Part shown: positions 52,619 to 61,014 of the stretch, one piece after another | How the letters are laid out: the number at the start of each line of letters is the position of its first letter | How positions within the stretch are numbered: position 1 is the stretch's first letter | NCBI GenBank assembly: GCA_027459485.1 | Contig: DAIDIG010000010.1 | Span: forward strand, 1-64,000 | Source: Bdellovibrionales bacterium | Lineage (GTDB): Bacteria > Bdellovibrionota > Bdellovibrionia > Bdellovibrionales > UBA1609 | Direction: 5' to 3' | DNA length: 64,000 nucleotides | The notes under the pieces: model-generated | Seen by the model: the letters and a program-made list of their open reading frames with translations, nothing else | Database searches by the model: none | Told to the model about the DNA's origin: nothing | Made by a program: the position numbers and the translations under genes

Positions 52619-53134
52619 ATGGCGCAATTAAAGAGCAATATGATTCCTTTTATGACCGCGAAAGAACTAGACGAAACCGTGCAAGTGCTCGCGCGCCAAA
52701 TCGAAAAGGACTACCCAGAACAAGAGATTGTGATGATTTGTCCTCTCAAAGGATCCTGTCTGTTTGTTGCTGATCTTGTGCGTAAGCTTCGTCAGCCTGT
52801 TCTCGTCGATTTTGTTCACGTGACATCGCCAAAAGGAGAAACAGTTAGAATATTAAAAGATATTTCGATCGATATCTCCGGCAAACACGTCCTTATCGCA
52901 GAAGAAATCATCGATGCCGGCCGAACGCTCAGTTTTTTAAGAGCACGACTTCTTACGGCCAACCCAAAGAGCTTAAAGATTGTAGCGCTTTTAGATAAAC
53001 CGGCGCGGCGCGAACTGCCGATAAAACCGGATTACGTTGGCCGAACAATCAACGACCGCTTTGTTATCGGCTATGGCATGGATAGCGAAGAGCTCGGCCG
53101 TAACTACAAAGATATTTATAATTACGCGAATTAG
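52619..53134 (+). CDS. hpt: Hypoxanthine phosphoribosyltransferase
   Basis: A purine salvage phosphoribosyltransferase of 171 residues, from ATG 52619 with GGAGG upstream. PRPP-binding motif EEIIDAGRTLSFLRARLL (near 100) and MICPLKGSCLFVADLVRKL near 44 are standard; the C-terminal FVIGYGMDSEELGRN also fits. It salvages hypoxanthine and guanine. It converges with rimO, 26 bases apart, with no clear terminator. Confidence 0.94.
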   Translation: MAQLKSNMIPFMTAKELDETVQVLARQIEKDYPEQEIVMICPLKGSCLFVADLVRKLRQPVLVDFVHVTSPKGETVRILKDISIDISGKHVLIAEEIIDAGRTLSFLRARLLTANPKSLKIVALLDKPARRELPIKPDYVGRTINDRFVIGYGMDSEELGRNYKDIYNYAN

Positions 53135-53160
53135 CCGCGTTTTAATTTAATGGTTGATGT

Positions 53161-54528
53161 TCAGACTATGCGCCCAACAATGTCATAGTCGTGACTCGCC
53201 GTAATTTCGACATCCACGAAATCGCCGACGCTCGCCTTACCTTCATTGATGTAAACCATTCCATCAATATCGGGGGCCTGTTGAGACGTGCGCGCCTTAA
53301 GCAAAAGTTCCGTTTCGTCGCTAAACCCTTCAACCAAAACGCGAAACACCTGCCCCACGAGACTTTTATGTTTTTCTCGGCTGATTTTACGTTGAAGCGA
53401 CATCAGACGTTGATAACGCGTCTCTTTTGTCTTCTCATCAATTTGACCCGACATTGAACCGGCCTTCGTTTGCTCTTCAGGCGAATACTTGAAGCAGCCG
53501 GCCCGATCGAATTTTTGCTCTTCAACGAAATCTAACAACTCTTCAAACTGTTCATCTGTCTCGCCGGGAAAACCCACTATGAATTGCGTGCGGATAACAG
53601 CCTCTGGAATTTTATCTCGAATTCGATTAATGGCCGTCTCGATTTCAGCTTGAGTCATTCGCCGGTTCATTGCCTTCAGCATGTCGTCATTGATGTGCTG
53701 AAGCGGCATATCGAAATACTTCACGAGGTTATCACGAGTGCGGATGAGCTCTACGAGATCTTCACTGATGCCGTCCGGGTATAAGTACAGCACGCGAATC
53801 CATTTGGCGCCTGATTCATCCGACAAGGCCTTCAAGAGCTCATAGGGTGACTCGACGGCGTTGGCGTCCTGCCGGCGCAAATCCCAACCATAATCGGTAA
53901 AATCGTGTGAAATGACGATTAATTCTTTTACACCGCCGGCAACGAGCAATTTCGCCTCAGCTACGACGGCTGATATAGTGCGCGATTGCAAATTGCCGCG
54001 AATAAGCGGAATGGCGCAAAACGCACATCTTTTTTTGCAACCCTCAGAGATTTTAATGTATGCCCGATGGCCTTGGGAGTTGATCCTCGGTGTTTCATCT
54101 TTTTGTAGATAAGTCGGCAGGTGAAAAAACCGCTTTTCGCTGTTGCCGCTTTCGCGGCCGCGCAAAATATCGGGTATATTTTGAAATTCGCCCGAACCCA
54201 CAAACAGATCGGCTTCAGGTAAGCCTTTGACAAGTTCGTCTTTGTATCGCTGAGTAAGGCAGCCGGCGACCACGAGATTTTTTAGCCGCCCTGATTTTTT
54301 TAGCTCGGCCATCTCAAGAATTTTGTCGATCGATTCGCGCTTTGCATCTTCAATGAACCCGCACGTGTTCACGATTACAGTATCAGCTGATTCGGCATCT
54401 TCACTAACCGAATAGCCATTTTTTGAAAGAGCGCCCAGCATGATTTCAGTGTCGACCAGATTCTTCGGGCAACCGAGCGACACAAAGTGAACGCGTTTTT
54501 TTGAAGAAGGCCCCGTAGACGGTTTCAT
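53161..54528 (-). CDS. rimO: RimO, ribosomal protein S12 methylthiotransferase
   Basis: A radical-SAM methylthiotransferase of 455 residues that thiomethylates Asp89 of ribosomal protein S12. The N-terminal cluster cysteines are in FVSLGCPKNLVDTEIM, VNTCGFIEDAK and GCLTQRYKDEL; the radical-SAM site is GCKKRCAFCAIPLIRG near 155; the TRAM domain ends the protein. ATG 54528 shares one base with the lolA stop (TGATG). RimO rather than MiaB is supported by FVSLGCPKNLVDTE. Confidence 0.95.
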   Translation of the reverse strand: MKPSTGPSSKKRVHFVSLGCPKNLVDTEIMLGALSKNGYSVSEDAESADTVIVNTCGFIEDAKRESIDKILEMAELKKSGRLKNLVVAGCLTQRYKDELVKGLPEADLFVGSGEFQNIPDILRGRESGNSEKRFFHLPTYLQKDETPRINSQGHRAYIKISEGCKKRCAFCAIPLIRGNLQSRTISAVVAEAKLLVAGGVKELIVISHDFTDYGWDLRRQDANAVESPYELLKALSDESGAKWIRVLYLYPDGISEDLVELIRTRDNLVKYFDMPLQHINDDMLKAMNRRMTQAEIETAINRIRDKIPEAVIRTQFIVGFPGETDEQFEELLDFVEEQKFDRAGCFKYSPEEQTKAGSMSGQIDEKTKETRYQRLMSLQRKISREKHKSLVGQVFRVLVEGFSDETELLLKARTSQQAPDIDGMVYINEGKASVGDFVDVEITASHDYDIVGRIV

Positions 54529-55211
54529 CAATTGACCACCGTGACTTCGGCATTTTTGGGCGGAACAAAATTAAAAACGCTACCCGGCAAATTCACGGCA
54601 AAATCCGTGTGACTGAATTTGAATTCAGTCTCGTTTTCAAGATCATCCGTATAACTGAGGTCGTCGATTTCTTTTTTTTGCGAATTCACTCGCAGCTCGA
54701 TCGACTGGACTCCCTCTGCCGACTTTTTTTTCTTTTCTAGATCAACCGTGAGCTCGTTGCCTGCCTGCTTCTCAAACTTAATTTTGAACTGATCCCAAAC
54801 GTGCTCATCGCCGAGGAAAAGCGCAATCGGAGCCTGACTTTCGCGATCCAGCGCTGCAGATCTCATTTTTAAGACTTGAGAGCCCCCGCCGAGTTCCTTT
54901 GGCGTCGGTGTCATGACCCAAACTATCGATCGATCGAATACGATTGTGGTAGGGTCCGGCGACTTTAAATCGACTCGGACACGGCCTTTAGATAAAGAAA
55001 TCTCACCATCTGATTTTTTCGTTTGATCGAGCATGGATATTGTCACGGTTCGCTCTATTTTGCATTTCACACCTTTAGCGACTTGGTAGCGATGAACGAC
55101 CGCTTTGAGAATAGAAAAGGCCCTACTGTTGCCGGCAACCGTCTGCTGGGCGTGACCCGAAGCCAACATGCTGATTAATAATAGAGCCGAGAAAACGACA
55201 ATATTGCGCAT
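54528..55211 (-). CDS. lolA: LolA, outer-membrane lipoprotein carrier protein
   Basis: A periplasmic LolA-family protein of 227 residues with a signal peptide (about 1-21, ending SGHAQ). The open-barrel strands are clear and the C-terminal motif VFNFVPPKNAEV is the family mark. LolA carries lipoproteins from the LolCDE transporter to the outer membrane, relevant to BamD and the other lipoproteins in the window. It touches the rimO gene by one base and the comF-like gene ends 19 bases before it. Confidence 0.9.
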   Translation of the reverse strand: MRNIVVFSALLLISMLASGHAQQTVAGNSRAFSILKAVVHRYQVAKGVKCKIERTVTISMLDQTKKSDGEISLSKGRVRVDLKSPDPTTIVFDRSIVWVMTPTPKELGGGSQVLKMRSAALDRESQAPIALFLGDEHVWDQFKIKFEKQAGNELTVDLEKKKKSAEGVQSIELRVNSQKKEIDDLSYTDDLENETEFKFSHTDFAVNLPGSVFNFVPPKNAEVTVVN

Positions 55212-55230
55212 TGCAGAATGTTATAGCCAA

Positions 55231-55935
55231 TCACCTCAAACCTCGCAAGCGGGGGCGGTTAAATAGTGTCCATATTTCAAAATGTGGAGGTTTACCGAGA
55301 CATTTATAGGCATAGGCTGCGGTACTGCCGGTAGTGACGATATCGTCGACAAAAATATATAAAAATTCAGCTGATAACCTCGGCGTGCCTCGAAGACCCA
55401 ATCTCTGGGCCGACCAGCGTTGAGCCAGAGATTTCGTCTTCTGTGCGCCCAGCCCGACCCTTTTGAGACACGGTAAATAAGTTGCGCGGGACAGATCTGC
55501 AATGTTCCACGCCAACTCTTCGGCATGGTCTCTATGCCCGTGTCCGCTACTTGGAGCGGGTACTATCAACCATGGCCGGCCAATTGTCTTTTCGATGGGC
55601 TTTCGCAACTCGGCTCGTAAGGTCAGCAATTCCGCCGCATAGGGTTCAAATATCGACGGCGGCCCACCGCCCTTTAACGAAGCCGCGAATAATCTAAAAA
55701 ACTCGTGTTCGCGCTCCGTCCATTTGTAAAGAGACAAAATGGGGGTTCCATCTTGAACCCTAGCCCACTGCTTGTATTGCCGCAGTTTTGCGAAACGTTC
55801 GCAGGTTAAACAAAGGTATCGTGTCGTGTCCGTTTTGGCGTAACAAATCGGGCAAACCCGTACACAACCGGACAACCAATGACTGAATTGAGTATTGAAA
55901 TTCGCAAGCGACTCCATTACTGAGCGCTGTTGCAA
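55231..55935 (-). CDS. ComF-family phosphoribosyltransferase-like protein
   Basis: A 234-residue ComF/GntX-type protein. The N-terminus has a zinc-ribbon-like pair CPICYAKTDTTRYLCLTC; the C-terminus has the PRPP-type loop YIFVDDIVTTGSTAAYAYKC. ComF proteins support DNA uptake in naturally competent bacteria, but the biochemical reaction is not settled. It lies between rlmH (23 bases) and lolA (19 bases) in an operon with no other competence gene. Confidence 0.85.
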   Translation of the reverse strand: MQQRSVMESLANFNTQFSHWLSGCVRVCPICYAKTDTTRYLCLTCERFAKLRQYKQWARVQDGTPILSLYKWTEREHEFFRLFAASLKGGGPPSIFEPYAAELLTLRAELRKPIEKTIGRPWLIVPAPSSGHGHRDHAEELAWNIADLSRATYLPCLKRVGLGAQKTKSLAQRWSAQRLGLRGTPRLSAEFLYIFVDDIVTTGSTAAYAYKCLGKPPHFEIWTLFNRPRLRGLR

Positions 55936-55958
55936 AACTCGGGCCTCAGAAATCTAAG

Positions 55959-56429
55959 TTACTCGTTGTGGTACGGTAGCCCTTTCCAAATCGAGAGCGC
56001 GCGATAGATCTGCTCGAGAGCGACGACGCGGGCAACGTGATGATTTAAAGTCAATTGCGAGAGCGAAATGCTCGCAGCCGCCCGTTTACGAACGCCTTCA
56101 GCAAAACCGTAAGGGCCGCCAATCGCAAAAATCATGCGGCCCGATTGACCCAAATTTTTCACCAGGTAATCGCTGAATGCGCGCGAATCGCGAAATATCG
56201 CACCCTGCTCATCGAACAGGATAAGTCGGTCATTGGATTTTAATTGTTTAAGGAGCGCCTTCGCTTCCGCCTCGCGTTTATCTTCGAGCTGCTCACGGGC
56301 GCGAGACGGCGATCGAATTGCAAATTCTGAAAATGAAGCGAGAACAGAGATTTTTTTGGTAAATTCAGCCGCTGCAAGTTCGGCCCATTTCGATGTCTGC
56401 CCTTGAAAGTAATAGATTTCGAGCTTCAT
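55959..56429 (-). CDS. rlmH: RlmH, 23S rRNA pseudouridine-1915 N3-methyltransferase
   Basis: A SPOUT methyltransferase of 156 residues, the normal size. I start at ATG 56429, which overlaps the upstream fusion gene's stop by four bases; a frame to 56540 lies inside that gene. The SAM-knot motifs are IFAIGGPYGFAEGVRKRAAA and the ending NHHVARVVALEQIYRALSIW with GLPYHNE. RlmH methylates pseudouridine 1915 in helix 69, so it follows RluD-type modification. Confidence 0.94.
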   Translation of the reverse strand: MKLEIYYFQGQTSKWAELAAAEFTKKISVLASFSEFAIRSPSRAREQLEDKREAEAKALLKQLKSNDRLILFDEQGAIFRDSRAFSDYLVKNLGQSGRMIFAIGGPYGFAEGVRKRAAASISLSQLTLNHHVARVVALEQIYRALSIWKGLPYHNE

Positions 56430-57505
56430 GGCAGTACGATCCGCACGGCCCCCTCCCACAAATTTTCGATCCGGTATTCTGTGCGAACGTAATCGAAAAA
56501 TATGTGAATCATGAGTGTTCCGTAGTCGACGATGATCCATCGCCCCTCTTGCGCGCCCTCTGTGCTTTGCGGATAAATATCAAAATCATCGCGCGCCTGT
56601 TTGACTATGCTTTCAGCGAGCGCGCGAGTGTGACGCGTACTTGTACCGGTCATTACAATCGAAAATTCTGCCGGCTGACTGAGTTCGCGCAGATCGTAGC
56701 ATTGAATGTTAATGCCCCCATGATCGGCCGCTACCTTAGCGCAATATTTTGTGAATTGACGATAATCATCAACTTTTTGGTCGCGCGGAGTATAAAGTGA
56801 ATTTTCACTTATGTATTGAATGACTGAAGCGGGAGTCAAATGTTCAACACTTTCGCCGCGTCGAAGTTTTCGGCGGATATCTGAGGCCGACACGTCAATA
56901 TCTCGAAGAGTGACAAATTGAATTGTCTTTTTTGAATTGAGCTGCCCGCGAGATCCGCGCAACGCTTTGAGTTCAGCTTGAAGCCAGCCGGGCAGTCGCT
57001 CCTTTGATAACTTGAACTCGTATCCTGGTCGCGTCGTGACAACCAGATGTACAAGCGTCAGAAGTTTTTCATATTCTCGCCAACCGTTAAAACCGTTGAG
57101 CTGGTCGGCGCCCATACAAAGGTAAAACTCGGCTCCGCGCATTTTCGTCTTGAGTGCCTTAACTGTATCGATCGTGTAGCTCAGACCCCCACGCTCGATT
57201 TCATCTGCGACAACTCGCACTGACGGGAAGCGCTCTAAATCGTTTAAAGCTCGTCGTGCCATTTGTATTCGGTGCTCACCACCGGCTGCGCAAACGCTCA
57301 GACGAAACGGATTTTGATTGGCGGGAATAACGAGAATCTCGTCAAATTTCAATTGGGCCTTTAGCGATTCAATCGAATTGAGATGGCCGTAATGAATCGG
57401 ATCAAACGTGCCGCCGAAAATGCCTATCTTTTTAAGCTTTTTTGCGCGCGCGGGCGCGACCCGTTTTCGTCGCGGCGGCGTCTTTTTTTTGCTCTTCTTT
57501 TTCAT
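56426..57505 (-). CDS. nadD: NadD-RsfS fusion: nicotinate-nucleotide adenylyltransferase plus ribosome silencing factor
   Basis: One 359-residue frame joins two normally separate proteins. After a very basic N-terminal extension (about 1-25), the NadD part has IGIFGGTFDPIHYGHLNSI with the HxGH-type site and SASDIRRKLRRGESVEHLTP at its end (about 26-235). Residues 245-358 match RsfS/YbeB: NIQCYDLRELSQPAEFSIV, TGTSTRHTRALAESIV and WIIVDYGTLMIHIFF. NadD makes NaAD from nicotinate mononucleotide; RsfS binds L14 and keeps 50S subunits apart in starvation. The 5' end overlaps the end of obg by 74 bases in another frame. Confidence 0.93.
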   Translation of the reverse strand: MKKKSKKKTPPRRKRVAPARAKKLKKIGIFGGTFDPIHYGHLNSIESLKAQLKFDEILVIPANQNPFRLSVCAAGGEHRIQMARRALNDLERFPSVRVVADEIERGGLSYTIDTVKALKTKMRGAEFYLCMGADQLNGFNGWREYEKLLTLVHLVVTTRPGYEFKLSKERLPGWLQAELKALRGSRGQLNSKKTIQFVTLRDIDVSASDIRRKLRRGESVEHLTPASVIQYISENSLYTPRDQKVDDYRQFTKYCAKVAADHGGINIQCYDLRELSQPAEFSIVMTGTSTRHTRALAESIVKQARDDFDIYPQSTEGAQEGRWIIVDYGTLMIHIFFDYVRTEYRIENLWEGAVRIVLP

Positions 57506-58538
57506 CAAAAACCATTTCTCCCATGAGTTTAACCAGCACGTTTAAATTTTTGCGAGTCACGGCCGAAATCGATACGACCTCGATGACATTGATTTTACCG
57601 GCCGACTTAAATTTTAAAAATTTGGCCGTGAGTTTTTCAATTTCTTCGCTTGAAAGCACATCTGTCTTATTGAGCGCCACGATTTGCGCCCGCGGGCTCA
57701 GCGGCGCGAAGTCTTCTTGATCGCGCATTGCCTTGTCGTACGATTTTAATTCGTCGTTGATATCTTTAAAATCCTGAACTGGATCTCGCCCGCTCACTCC
57801 GCTTACGTCGATCATGTGAACAAAAAATTTGGTTCGCTCGATATGCTTTAAAAACTGAATGCCCAGGCCGTGGCCCGAATGAGCGCCCTTGATGAGCCCT
57901 GGCATATCGGCCACGACAAAATTGGCGTCTTCGTCGAGGCGAACAACCCCAAGGTTTGGCGTGAGTGTTGTAAATGGGTAATCGGCGATCTTGGGGCGCG
58001 CCGCCGAAATTGCTGAGATCAATGTTGATTTGCCGGCATTCGGGTAACCTATAATCCCCACATCTGCGAGAAGCTTGAGTTCAACATTCACGGTCGCGCT
58101 TTTACCCGGCATACCTTTTTGCGCTATGTCCGGTGCTTGATTCACGCTGCTTTTATAAAAAGTATTGCCTTTGCCGCCGATGCCGCCTTCAAGAAACAGG
58201 AATTCATCATCGACCGCTAAATCCCTAACGACGTGGTCGTTTGCATCTTTAATGACTGTGCCGGGCGGGACCATAATGATGAGATCTGTACCGTCTCGAC
58301 CACTTCGATTTTGACTTCGGCCGGGTTCGCCATTTTCAGCGTGGTATTTAGTTTTTATTTTTAGATCGAGAAGTGAATGAAGCCGCGACGACGTTTTGAA
58401 AATAACATTGCCGCCGCGCCCGCCATCGCCGCCGTCCGGTCCGCCACGCGGGACGTATTTTTCGCGGCGAAAGCTCACGCAGCCGGGCCCACCTTTACCG
58501 GAGGCAACTTCGATGGTGACCTCGTCAATGAATTTCAC
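57432..58538 (-). CDS. obg: Obg/CgtA GTPase
   Basis: The ribosome-associated GTPase Obg, 368 residues. The glycine-rich OBG fold is at 1-158 (KGGPGCVSFRREKYVPRGGP), followed by the G domain with GYPNAGKSTLISAIS, DMPGLIKGAHSGHGLG and the base motif NKTD. The C-terminus after about 335 is basic (KTGRARARKKA) and overlaps the fusion gene. Position after rplU and rpmA is the classic arrangement. Confidence 0.97.
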   Translation of the reverse strand: MKFIDEVTIEVASGKGGPGCVSFRREKYVPRGGPDGGDGGRGGNVIFKTSSRLHSLLDLKIKTKYHAENGEPGRSQNRSGRDGTDLIIMVPPGTVIKDANDHVVRDLAVDDEFLFLEGGIGGKGNTFYKSSVNQAPDIAQKGMPGKSATVNVELKLLADVGIIGYPNAGKSTLISAISAARPKIADYPFTTLTPNLGVVRLDEDANFVVADMPGLIKGAHSGHGLGIQFLKHIERTKFFVHMIDVSGVSGRDPVQDFKDINDELKSYDKAMRDQEDFAPLSPRAQIVALNKTDVLSSEEIEKLTAKFLKFKSAGKINVIEVVSISAVTRKNLNVLVKLMGEMVFDEKEEQKKDAAATKTGRARARKKA

Positions 58539-58559
58539 AGGTTTAAATTGATTCGACGA

Positions 58560-58835
58560 TTATGCTGCTGATGCTGGGGCTTGAGCGGCGTAAACACTTA
58601 CGCGGAATTTTTGCTTATTCACGCGCTCGAATTTCACCTGACCGGCAATAACAGAGTAAATCGTGTGATCGCGACCCATTCGAACATTGCGACCCATAAA
58701 AAACTTAGTGCCGCGCTGGCGCACGAGGATCGTGCCCGGCAGAACATTTTGCCCGCCAAACCGTTTCACTCCGAGCCGTTTACTTTCGCTATCGCGACCG
58801 TTTCGTGTACTACCCGCTGCTTTTTTTGATGCCAT
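58560..58835 (-). CDS. rpmA: 50S ribosomal protein L27
   Basis: Ribosomal protein L27, 91 residues, with the standard [20 protein letters not shown] start, which reaches the peptidyl-transferase centre, and [19 protein letters not shown] short Ala/Pro-rich end is added. It lies 15 bases after rplU and 21 before obg. Confidence 0.98.
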   Translation of the reverse strand: MASKKAAGSTRNGRDSESKRLGVKRFGGQNVLPGTILVRQRGTKFFMGRNVRMGRDHTIYSVIAGQVKFERVNKQKFRVSVYAAQAPASAA

Positions 58836-58850
58836 ACTGTCAAACCTCTT

Positions 58851-59396
58851 TTATTTTGCCGACTTTTTTGTAGTGGCCGCCTTTTTTGTGGCGCCCTTTG
58901 CTTTCGCGCGCGGCTTGGCCGCAGCCTTTTTTGTGGCGGTTTTTGCCTTTTTCGCGACTGCTGCTTTTTTCTCTTTAGGCTTATTCTCTGTTTTTAGGGC
59001 TTCGTTGGCTCGTTGAGCCTGTCTTTCCAATTTCTTTGCCGGGTCTACGACAACAGCCGTCCGCTCTGCTTCGCTCACTTCACCCGTCGGGCCGTGAATC
59101 GCCTTTACAAAAAGCTCTGTGTAGTATTGTCGGTGCCCGTGCAGTCGGCGATAACCTTGACGACGTTTTTTCTTAAAAACGATAACCTTCGGCGATCGGG
59201 TTTGCTGGGTGACAACCATTGTGACCTTCGCGTTTTTTACGGTTGGCTCGCCAACGTGAATTTGGTCGCCGCCAACCAAAAGAACCTCGTCCACTTCAAA
59301 CTCAGCGCCTAGTTCACGGGGGAGTTTTTCAACGCGGAGGGTGTCTCCGGCGCGGACTGTATATTGTTTTCCGCCGGTGCGAATGATGGCATACAT
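58851..59396 (-). CDS. rplU: 50S ribosomal protein L21 with a histone-H1-like tail
   Basis: L21 of 181 residues, from ATG 59396 with GGAGG eight bases upstream. The L21 core (about 1-103) is normal: MYAIIRTGGKQYTVRAGDTL at the start, and KKKRRQGYRRLHGHRQYYTE. The last 75 residues are unusual for L21: Lys/Ala-rich repeats such as KAKTATKKAAAKPRAKAKG, like histone H1 tails. A TTGACA promoter lies just upstream. Confidence 0.96.
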   Translation of the reverse strand: MYAIIRTGGKQYTVRAGDTLRVEKLPRELGAEFEVDEVLLVGGDQIHVGEPTVKNAKVTMVVTQQTRSPKVIVFKKKRRQGYRRLHGHRQYYTELFVKAIHGPTGEVSEAERTAVVVDPAKKLERQAQRANEALKTENKPKEKKAAVAKKAKTATKKAAAKPRAKAKGATKKAATTKKSAK

Positions 59397-59446
59397 TTTT
59401 AAGACCTCCACTAAAAACCGATTTCGGGATGCAATTTTAAGAGGTT

Positions 59447-59477
59447 AGTATCTGCCATGACGCGTAAGTTCTGTCAA
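59447..59477 (-). promoter_or_regulatory. Candidate promoter for the rplU-rpmA-obg operon
   Basis: A perfect TTGACA -35 element (minus strand, 59472-59477) overlaps the stop codon of rng. The best -10 is GATACT at 59447-59452, 19 bases downstream, which is a long spacer; CAGATA at 17 bases is another choice. Transcription would begin near 59440 and leave a short leader to ATG 59396. Confidence 0.45.
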
Positions 59478-61000
59478 CTTCTTGAGCCGATCTCAATGTC
59501 AAATTGCTCGAGATGGAAGCCGGGTTCAACTTTGAAGGCCACCGAGTGCCCCAGTACGATCTCAGTTTGCTCAAGAGCCTCGGCTTCTTCCGCGTAAATC
59601 CAGTCGGCCACCTCAGAATGGCAGTGAATGACTACTCCCCGGCCCTTATGGCGCAAAGCTTCTTTTTCAAGGGCCCGGAAGATCTCGTGGGCTACTGTTG
59701 CCTTTTGCTTAATATAACCGCGCCCTTCGCAGTATGGACAAGGTTCGCATAGAGCGGCGATAAGACTCGGCCGATTGCGTTTTCGGGTCATTTCAACAAG
59801 GCCAAGATCTGACATGGGTGAAACGACGGTTCGAGCCCGATCCTTGGTTAACTCTTCTTTGAGGATGTTTAACACCTTTTCACGGTGGGCTTCCTTTTCC
59901 ATATCAATAAAGTCGATGATGACAATGCCGCCGCAGTTGCGGATGCGGAGTTGATGGGCGATTTCGCGGGCGGCCTCGATATTCGTCGTCACGATCGTGT
60001 CTTCGAGGTCGCGCTTGCCGACGAACTTGCCGGTATTCACATCAACAACAACAAGCGCTTCGGCCTCATCCACCACGATATACCCGCCTGATTTCAGCCA
60101 AATTCGCCGGCTTAAGGCGCGCTGAATCTCAAGGTCGATGTCGTACAGATCAAAAAGCGGCTTATCGCCCCGGTGTAAAAAAATCCGGTTTTTGAATTGC
60201 GGCAAAAACTGGCTCACGAAATTGAGCACTTTTCTTTGCACCGTCTGGTCATCGACGATCACGCGCTCCACCCGTTCATTCAGCAAGTCTCGCAGGGCGC
60301 GCAGTTCGACATCGATTTCGGCGTGAATGAGCCCCGGCGTTTTTTTCTTTTCATAAGAGGCCTGCACATCGGCCCACAACCTCGAAAGGTAGTCGATGTC
60401 GGCTAAAATATCGGTCTCTGAGGCACCCTCACCGGCTGTGCGAACGATGATCCCGCCCTGCGTGTGGGCACTTTCGACAATCTTTCGAAGCCTGGCGCGT
60501 TCGTTTTCATCTTCGATACGGCGAGAAACTCCGCAATGCGCGACGGTGGGCATGTAAACGACTGTTCGCCCCGGCAAAGAAATGTGGGTGGTAATTCGCG
60601 AACCTTTTGTCCCCAGCGGGTCTTTCGCCACTTGAACGAGAAGATACTGGCCTTCTTTGATCAAGTCTTGAATTGGCGGATGCGTTTTATTCCCATCACC
60701 CTCGCCTTTTGGCTCGCCCATCGGCCGCGTATCATCGTCGTCTGCCTCTTCGAACGTGTCTTCGTTCGCCGCGGGGCCATTTATATCCCCCACATAAAGA
60801 AAAGCGGCACGGGCTAGGCCAATGTCCACAAAAGCGGCTTGCATCCCGGGTAATACGCGTAAAACTTTTCCCTTATAAACGGACCCGACCATAGTTGGTG
60901 AAAGTTTACGTTCTATTTTCAAATCGAGTAGAGTGCGGTCCTCAACATAGGCGACACGGGTCTGGCTCGAATGCACATTGATTAAGATTTCCGCGGACAT
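59474..61000 (-). CDS. rng: RNase G/E-family endoribonuclease
   Basis: An RNase G-type protein of 508 residues without the long C-terminal scaffold of RNase E. An S1 domain (about 38-130: GSVYKGKVLRVLPGMQAAFV) is split by an acidic insert near 75-105. The catalytic domain has VVVDVNTGKFVG and GIVIIDFIDM, whose acidic residues bind Mg, and CEPCPYCEGRGYIK, the zinc-link motif. It matures rRNA and degrades mRNA. The ATG lies inside a perfect palindrome shared with the pilT side. Confidence 0.95.
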   Translation of the reverse strand: MSAEILINVHSSQTRVAYVEDRTLLDLKIERKLSPTMVGSVYKGKVLRVLPGMQAAFVDIGLARAAFLYVGDINGPAANEDTFEEADDDDTRPMGEPKGEGDGNKTHPPIQDLIKEGQYLLVQVAKDPLGTKGSRITTHISLPGRTVVYMPTVAHCGVSRRIEDENERARLRKIVESAHTQGGIIVRTAGEGASETDILADIDYLSRLWADVQASYEKKKTPGLIHAEIDVELRALRDLLNERVERVIVDDQTVQRKVLNFVSQFLPQFKNRIFLHRGDKPLFDLYDIDLEIQRALSRRIWLKSGGYIVVDEAEALVVVDVNTGKFVGKRDLEDTIVTTNIEAAREIAHQLRIRNCGGIVIIDFIDMEKEAHREKVLNILKEELTKDRARTVVSPMSDLGLVEMTRKRNRPSLIAALCEPCPYCEGRGYIKQKATVAHEIFRALEKEALRHKGRGVVIHCHSEVADWIYAEEAEALEQTEIVLGHSVAFKVEPGFHLEQFDIEIGSRS

Positions 61001-61012
61001 ATCCGATATGTC
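60996..61012. promoter_or_regulatory. Perfect 17-base palindrome between rng and pilT
   Basis: GACATATCCGATATGTC is a perfect inverted repeat about one central C, lying in the 14-base gap between two divergent genes and reaching into the rng start. Each arm contains ATG on its own strand: the minus-strand copy is the rng start codon, and the plus-strand copy (61008) is seven bases before the pilT start and in another frame. It may be an operator; no leader room remains for separate ribosome sites. Confidence 0.5.
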
Positions 61013-61014
61013 TT

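Noticed and set aside
59418-59440. Rho-independent terminator between rng and rplU
   Set aside because: CCGA/TCGG with a T-run gives only four pairs and a two-base loop; too weak, and it lies in the leader of rplU.
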